Below, piece by piece: positions 58,000 through 64,000 of a DNA stretch of 64,000 nt. The notes under the pieces are model-generated. The model did not search any database, was not told the DNA's origin, and saw nothing but the letters and a program-made list of their open reading frames with translations. The stretch's first letter is position 1, and the number at the start of each line of letters is the position of its first letter. This stretch comes from Posidonia oceanica (taxonomy: Eukaryota > Streptophyta > Magnoliopsida > Alismatales > Posidoniaceae): assembly GCA_037176725.1 (NCBI GenBank), contig JAZBRS010000020.1, positions 99,342,501 to 99,406,500 of the forward strand, written 5' to 3'. A program made the position numbers and the translations under genes.

Positions 58000-58351
58000 G
58001 GCATCAAGGGCATGGGTGGTTCACATTTAGGAAGATTCTTGAAGAAATTGGCAGTTATGGTCAGTTGCTGATTAGGTTGGCGACTAAGGCTAGCAACCGT
58101 TCAGTCAAACATGTGGAAAATCGTAGAAATTCGGTTGATAGAGGCCACGACCGTTAGTCGTCGGTTAGGTTGGCATCTAGAGGTTAGTCGCCGTCTTTGT
58201 TGGCGTCTAGCAGTTGAGGGGATCGTGGGAAATAACCGTTGCAGTTCCACGATCGTTAGTCACCGTTTAGGTTGGCGTCTAGCTGTCGAGGGGATCGTGG
58301 GACACAATCGCCAAAAATAACCGTTCGATTTAATTAATGGAGCCCCCAATT

Positions 58352-58610
58352 GTTAGTAGCCGCCCAGAGTGGCAGGCAACTAACTTAGTTGCCTGCCCAG
58401 CTGGCAACTAACTTAGTTGCCTCCCCAACTGGCAACTAGCAAGCTCAGATCATTTCTAGCCCACGACAGTTAGTCGTCGCCTAGAGTGGCGCCTAATTTA
58501 GTCGCCTCCGTAGTTGGCAATTGACTTAGTTGCCTCCCCAGCTGGCAACTGACTTAGTCGCCTCCCCAGTTGGCAATTGACTTAGTCGCCTCCCCAGCAG
58601 GCAACTAGTA
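58352..58610. repeat. AGTTGCC…GGCAACT hairpin array in D LTR, about 8 units
   Basis: Units of about 24-27 bp, for example AGTTGCC-TCCCCAGCT-GGCAACT. Variation on one arm is often matched by variation on the other (GTCGCC with GGCAATT, CGCC with GGCGCCT). Confidence 0.85.
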
Positions 58611-58962
58611 AGCTCAGATCATTTCTAGCCCTAGCTTTTAGGTTTTGCCCAGAGAAAACAAGATAAAAGGGCGAGAAACTTCAGATATCTCATGAAATCA
58701 TAAAAACATCATCTTTGACTCAAATCTGCCATGGATTTGAGTGGGATAAAGTGTGCTCAAGGTACTCGGACTTGCCACGAGTCTGAGTGTGTCAGCTCTG
58801 CCACAGCCAACAACCTTAAGTCAAGTAAAATCAAGCATTGTTTTTAAGTAGATCATGGAAACTCCGGAAAATATGTTATTAAGCCTTAGTTGTGTGATCT
58901 GGGTGCCTCAGAAGTTCCTATCCTCTATGAACTCTGGGAAATGCGAAAATGAGATATCTACA

Positions 58963-60495
58963 GATGCCCCTCCTTGGAGTCGATCTTGGAACAAGATTGA
59001 GTCCAAGGTAAGAACAAATGTCCCATTGAGCATTTCCTGAAAAGGGGAGCTCCACCTCAAACAATCCATCATAAGGGATGAAGGAAGATAATAATAATAA
59101 AGGAAGAAGGGGTGAACTGACTCGATGTTGGGAGATTGCCGAACGGCCAAGTGGTTCGATTAATTGCCGTCATATTGAAGACTCAGGCATGGAGGGGTCA
59201 AGTCGGGGCTATTTGTCGCAACCGATGTCAAGACCAGGTCAACCATGTAGAGATGTCCTTCAATGGGGCAGAAGCTAGGGAGGAAATCGTAGGGCGTGAC
59301 CCTTACACGATCGAAAATGAGTGCTCTTGTGGCATCTTGTTTGAGATCTTACTTGGACTGGAATTGATAGAAGGATAGGTAGGAACTTGGTTGGCTCTAG
59401 GAGAATAACATGTCCTAAGAGTTTCTAATACTCTTGAAGGTCATTTGGCTCCGTCCATGCTCCACTTCCAATGATATGAGAAAATGCATGGATGCATGAT
59501 TCAAGCAGACAAATGCAAATGCAACATACGATGCAATGAATGGTCCATATGCTAGGTTAGGCCAGCAGGGTACGGTTGTTCCCAAACCATATGGACATAT
59601 GCAAGATGAATGAATGCAATTTGTTGTGGTCAAGTGTTTTCCGTCCTTGAGTGTGATCGGTACTCTCGGGAAAGGACCGTCGTCCTATAGCTTGATTTGG
59701 CAAATAAAGGAGTTCCATGATTAAAGAACCAGGTGAGGGAGTGAACCCTTCCTTTGCCAAACCGGGGTTTGCCTTTTAGTCAAAGTGGGTGTGCCTTGGC
59801 ACACTATGTGAGCTCCTTAGGTGTGAGCTCATTCTTTATTTTGTAAGCTCTGTACCTGCACACTTAACAAAAGATGTTAGTAATCACAAGTGAACCTTTC
59901 CTAGTTCCTAGGGGGATTGACTAAGTTATACTTGTGTATGAGATAAAGTAATCCCTTAACCAATACTACTTGAGAACTAGGTGGAGGGAATTAGTCTTGG
60001 CCTCAACTGAGAGATGGAAAATCGGAGCCCAATAGACGCCGATTGTGAGTCATCTGTAGATGCTCTAAAGATTATTGCAGAAGCAATGTCCTAGTTGAGA
60101 AAACACACCCAAGCCGTGTGATACGCTTGAGTAGGACGTTATCTCCAAATCTGAGGTGAATGATTGTTGCATCACTGGCCAGACTAATTCCAGTTTTCCT
60201 ACTTACTAAGTTTTCACTTGTATGTAGGGTGGATGGTGCTTCTTTTTGGTTGGTTTTCTTTGGTTTTCTAATTTTTTGAATTTTGTGATTTTATGATTTT
60301 TTGTTTGGTATTTTTGATTTTTTGATTTTTTTGGTATTTTTGGATTTTCTGATGATTTTTCCTTTTTGGCATTTTTTGGATTGATGAGTGCGGTCATAAC
60401 CTTCTTACTTAGAGACCTTGCGGTATTGTCTTGTATTATCTAGGGTGAGAGAACTTTTCCCTTCCAACATGCCTTGTGTTTTGAGAACTTGGGAC
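58963..60495 (-). mobile_element. PPT and 3' internal region of element D
   Basis: The minus-strand PPT CCAAGGAGGGGCATC adjoins the LTR. The region corresponds, reversed, to 23230-24771 of C (same blocks: GTCAACCATGTAGAGAT, CAATAGACGCCGATTGTGAG, GATGCAACAATC, A-rich zone). It stops abruptly at GAGAACTTGGGAC, where the D' LTR begins. No gene. Confidence 0.75.
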
Positions 60496-61151
60496 TGTGG
60501 ATGTGGAATTGGGGGGTGTTTAAGAAGATGCCGGCGCCTCCACGTACGTCGTTAGCTTTTGTTGTGATGGCCACTCGCCTTTGGGTAGACAAGACACCAA
60601 GGGGGAGATTATGAAGATGTAGGCCCTCGGACCACTAGATCGACAGTTGGATGTCGTCTAGCGGCTCCCTCTTGTTACGTAAGCATTTTCCTTTCCTTCA
60701 AAACAAATAAAAAGAGAAGATCTAGATTAGTTGGTGTGTAGTAAATGATAACAAGAAGAACAGAGAATATTAGAAACAAATAAGTCTAATACTAACCAGG
60801 GGTTGTTCCCCGCATGCATATGCTATGGGTCCTATTTTAAGGAATGCAATATGAGATGTAATGAAAATGATTGGAAGAATACTCCTTTCACCCTCGTGCT
60901 GTATGCAGTGGAGTAGATGTGGAGGCACGGTCGGAGCTTCGGCTAGGCTCAAGATCTCTGGGATCGTAGTTGGGTGTAGTGATCTCTGGGATCTTGGGTT
61001 TCTTTGTTGAAGGTGGAGACTAGGGTTTCTAGCTTGGAAACTCTAACTCTTTGAAGGGGGAAGCTCAAAATCCTAAAAACCTAAAGAGAATTTCTCCAAG
61101 ATAGGTCTTTCTCACAACTGGTCGGGGGTTCAAACACAGACCCACGGGGTC

Positions 61152-61159
61152 TATTTATA
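61152..61159 (-). promoter_or_regulatory. TATA box in D' LTR
   Basis: TATAAATA on the minus strand, in the same context as the D LTR. Confidence 0.6.
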
Positions 61160-61510
61160 GACTCCAAGGGGTGTGGGAGGTTAACACATAGAAATTTCTA
61201 GAAAAAGTGGCAGTTATGGCCAGTCGCTGCATGGGTAGGCCACTAAGGCTAGCAACCGCCCAGTCAAACGTGTGGAAAACCGTAGAAATTCGGTTGATAG
61301 AGGCCACGATCGTTAGTCGCCAGTTAGGTTGGCGTCTAGAGGTTAGTCGCCGTCTTTGTTGGTGTCTAGCAGTTGAGGAGATCGTGGGAAATAACCGTTG
61401 CAGTTCCATGACCGTTAGTCACCGTTTAGTTTGGTGCCTAGCTGTCGAGGGGATCGTGGGACACAACTACAAAAAATAACCGTTTGATTCAGTTAATGGA
61501 GCCTCCGATA

Positions 61511-61790
61511 GTTAGTAGCCGCCCAGAGTGGCGCCTAACTTAGTTGCCTCCCCAGCTGGCAACTGATTTAGTTGCCTCCCCAGTTGGCAACAGACTTAGT
61601 TGCCTCCCCAGCTGGCAACTAGTGAGCTTAGATCATTTCTAGCCCACGACAGTTAGTCGCCGCCTAGAGTGGCGCCTAACTTAGTCACCTCCCCAGTTGG
61701 CAACTGACTTAGTTGCCTCCACAGCTGGCAACTGACTTGGTCGCCTCCCCAACTGGCAACTGACTTAGTTGCCTCCCCAGCTGGCAACTA
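61511..61790. repeat. AGTTGCC…GGCAACT hairpin array in D' LTR, about 9 units
   Basis: Same unit as in D, with one more copy and different order of variants. Confidence 0.85.
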
Positions 61791-62145
61791 GCAAGCTCAG
61801 ATCATTTCTAGCCCTAGCTTTTAGGTTTTGCCTAGAGATACCAAGATAAAAGGCCAGGAAACTTCAGATATCTCATGAAATCATAAAAATATCTTCTTTG
61901 ACTCAAATCTTTCATGGATTTGAGTGGGATAAAGTGTGCTCACAGTACTCGGACTTGCCACAAGTCTGAGTGCGTCAGCTCTGCCACAGCCAACAACCTT
62001 AAGTCAAGTAAAATCAAGCATTGTTTTTAAACAGATCATGAAAACTCCGGAAAATATGTTATTCAACCTTAGTTGTGTAATCTGGGTGCCTCAGAAGTTC
62101 TTATCCTTTCTGAACTCTGGGAAATGCGAAAATGGGATATCTACA

Positions 62146-64000
62146 GATGCCTCTCCTTGGAGTCGATCTTGGAACAAGATTGAGTCCAAGGTAAGAACAA
62201 ATGTCCCATTGAGCATTTCTTGAAAAGGGGAGCTCCACCTCAAAAAATCCGCCACAAGGGATGAAGGAAGATAATAAAAAAGGAAGAACGGGTGAACTGA
62301 CTTGGTGTCGGGAGATTGCCGAACGGCGGGGTGGTTCGATTAATTGCCATCATATTGAAGACTCAGGCATGGAGGGGTCAAGTCGGTTTCGGAACTATGT
62401 GTCGCAGTCGATGTCGAGACCTGTCAACCATGTAGAGATATACTTCAACGGGGCAGAAGCTAAGGAGGAAATCGTGGGGCGTGACCCTTACACAATCGAA
62501 AAGGAGTGCTCTTGTGGCATCTTGTTTGAGATTTTACTCGGATTGGAATTTATAGAAGGATTGGTAGGAACTTGGTTGACTCTAGGAGGATCACATGTCC
62601 TAAGGGTTTCTAACACGCTTGAAGAACAATGCTCCGTCTGTGCTCCACTTCCAATGATATGAGAAAAAAATGCATGGATGCATGATTCAAGCAAACAATG
62701 ATAATGCAAAGTCAACACGCAATGCATTGAATGGTCCATATGCTAGGTTAGGCCGGCAGGGTACGGTTGGTCCCAAACCATATGGATCTATGCAAGATGA
62801 ATGAATGCAATTTGTTGTGATCAAGTGTTTTCCGTCCTTGAGTGTGATCGGTACTCTCGGGAAAGGACTGTTGTCCTATAGCTTGATTTGGCAAATAAAG
62901 GAGTTCCATGATTAAAGAACCGGGTGAGGGAGTGAACCTTTCCTTTGCCAAACCGGGGTTTGCCTTTTAGTCAAAGTGGGTGTGCCTTTGCACACTATGT
63001 GAGCTCCTTAGGTGTGAGCTCATTCTTTATGTTGTAAGCTCTGTACCTGCACACTTAACAAAAGATGTTAGTAATCACAGGTGAACCTTTCCTAGTTCCT
63101 AGGGGGATTGACTAAGTTATACTTGTGTATGAGATAAAGTAATCCCTTAATCAATACTACTTGAGAACTAGGTGGAGGGAATTAGTCTTGGTCTCAGCTG
63201 AGAGATGGAAAATCGGAGCCCAATAGACGCCGATTGTGAGTCATCCGTAGATGCTCTAAAGATTATTGCGGAAGCAATGTCCTAGTTGAGAAAACACACC
63301 CAAGCCATGTGATACGCTTGAGTAGGACGTTATCTCCAAATCCAAGGTGAATGATTGTTGCATCATTGGCCAGACTAGTTCCAGTTTTCCTACTTAGTAA
63401 GTTTTCACTTGTATGTAGGGTGGTGGTGCTTCTTTTGGTTGGTTTTCTTGAATTTTCTAATTTTTTGAATTTTGTGATTTTATGATTTTTTTGGTGTTTT
63501 GGATTTTCTATTTTCTTTTGTATTTTGGGATTTTCTGATTTTTTGGTAGTTTTTGGATTTTCTAATTTCTTTGATAGTTTTTGGATTGATGAGTGCAGTC
63601 ACAACCGTCTACTCACAACTTTTGCAGCATTGCCTGGTATTATCTAGGGTGAGAGAGCTTTTCCTTCTAACATGTCTAGTCTGTTGAGAACTTAGAACCT
63701 CATACTAGCCTTGGTTTGATTGTTGTTTCCTTTGTTTAATCAGTCCCTGAACTTCTAGGATTCCCTGCCCCTTGTCTGTGAGTGAGATAGGTGGAGGAGG
63801 CTTGAAGTGCAGTAAGGTCTCGACTTTGGCTCAAGTCTTGAATTCCACTTGCCTTTCCTTGTCCCTTAATGCTTTAGATTCATGGACAGCTTTTGCCATG
63901 TTCATTTTCCGCTCTTTGGACAGCTCTTTGCTGACCTCTTTTACTTGGACAGTTTCTTTTAGTGTCTCTTTTCATTTGTTCCTCACTTGGACAGCTTCTT
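62146..64000 (-). mobile_element. PPT and 3' internal region of D', running off the window
   Basis: Corresponds to the D internal region and continues past its truncation point through GAGAACTTAGAACCTCATAC (63683 on). It reaches a GGACAGCTTCTTTGCTG-type stem-loop cluster at 63885-64000, which in C lies about 500 bases after gag. The D' gag is therefore expected just beyond the window edge. Confidence 0.75.

Larger units (their letters stand above)
57340..58962 (-). mobile_element. 3' LTR of element D (relative of C)
   Basis: 1623 bp; on the minus strand TGTAGATATCTC … CCACATCCATA, the last triplet changed from the family ACA. A PPT follows on its right. It carries the C-like promoter context, a PBS-like motif (57410-57419) and a hairpin array (58352-58610). 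Candidate left TSD: CAATC (57335-57339). Confidence 0.85.
60496..62145 (-). mobile_element. 3' LTR of a second D copy (D')
   Basis: 1650 bp; on the minus strand TGTAGATATCCC … CCACATCCACA. It has its own PPT and internal region on its right, so it is not the 5' LTR of D. Candidate left TSD: GGGAC (60491-60495). Confidence 0.85.

Overview
This window is plant nuclear heterochromatin. It contains no intact host gene. Almost every base belongs to a transposable element, and most are LTR retrotransposons with very long LTRs and gag genes of the Ty3/gypsy Tat/Ogre type. Lesser parts are Ty1/copia remnants, a LINE fragment, hAT DNA-transposon debris, one SINE and a chromovirus-type LTR. Plant LTR starts, copia gag of the UBN2 type, a plant LINE zf-RVT domain and a plant mobile domain (PMD) gene all point to a seed plant with a large genome. 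The species cannot be named from the sequence.

Layout. Bases 1-10566 hold old debris: a minus-strand chromovirus-type LTR (1-2633), a LINE 3' fragment (3042-3830), a hAT transposase relic (about 5718-7170), a hAT-like short element (about 7171-8010), a few exon-like scraps, and a copia integrase-end fragment G (10100-10566). From 10567 onward the window is one nested stack that can be decoded from target-site duplications (TSDs). Copia element F (LTR 10567-11722, gag from 11776) entered G. Gypsy-like element A (13185-47233) entered the F gag frame (TSD GGTAC). Element C (16713-26314, TSD GAACC) and two solo LTRs of family B (B1 27675-33126; B2 39809-45021, TSD GCATC) entered A. To the right, F is cut again by minus-strand element E, whose 3' LTR (47739-56310) holds a SINE (50203-50318) and a third solo LTR, B3 (50483-56244, TSD GCCAC). 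The E internal region is cut by a family-D element (a relative of C), itself apparently cut by a second D copy that runs off the window.

How the parts work together. A and C have gag and no recognisable protease, reverse transcriptase, RNase H or integrase, so they look like gag-only (TR-GAG-like) elements that depend on a partner for enzymes. A also carries, antisense between gag and its 3' LTR, a multi-exon pseudogene for a plant mobile domain protein with a coiled-coil tail. Three features recur across unrelated families here and are not explained by ordinary annotation: short family-specific hairpin 'words' scattered through the non-coding DNA, a stem-loop cluster after gag that A, C and D share, and a primer-binding-site-like motif buried inside the LTR about 75-190 bases before its 3' end.

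All coding regions are degenerate. The stop codons in the C gag can each be explained by a C-to-T change on one strand. No tRNA, rRNA or CRISPR array was seen.
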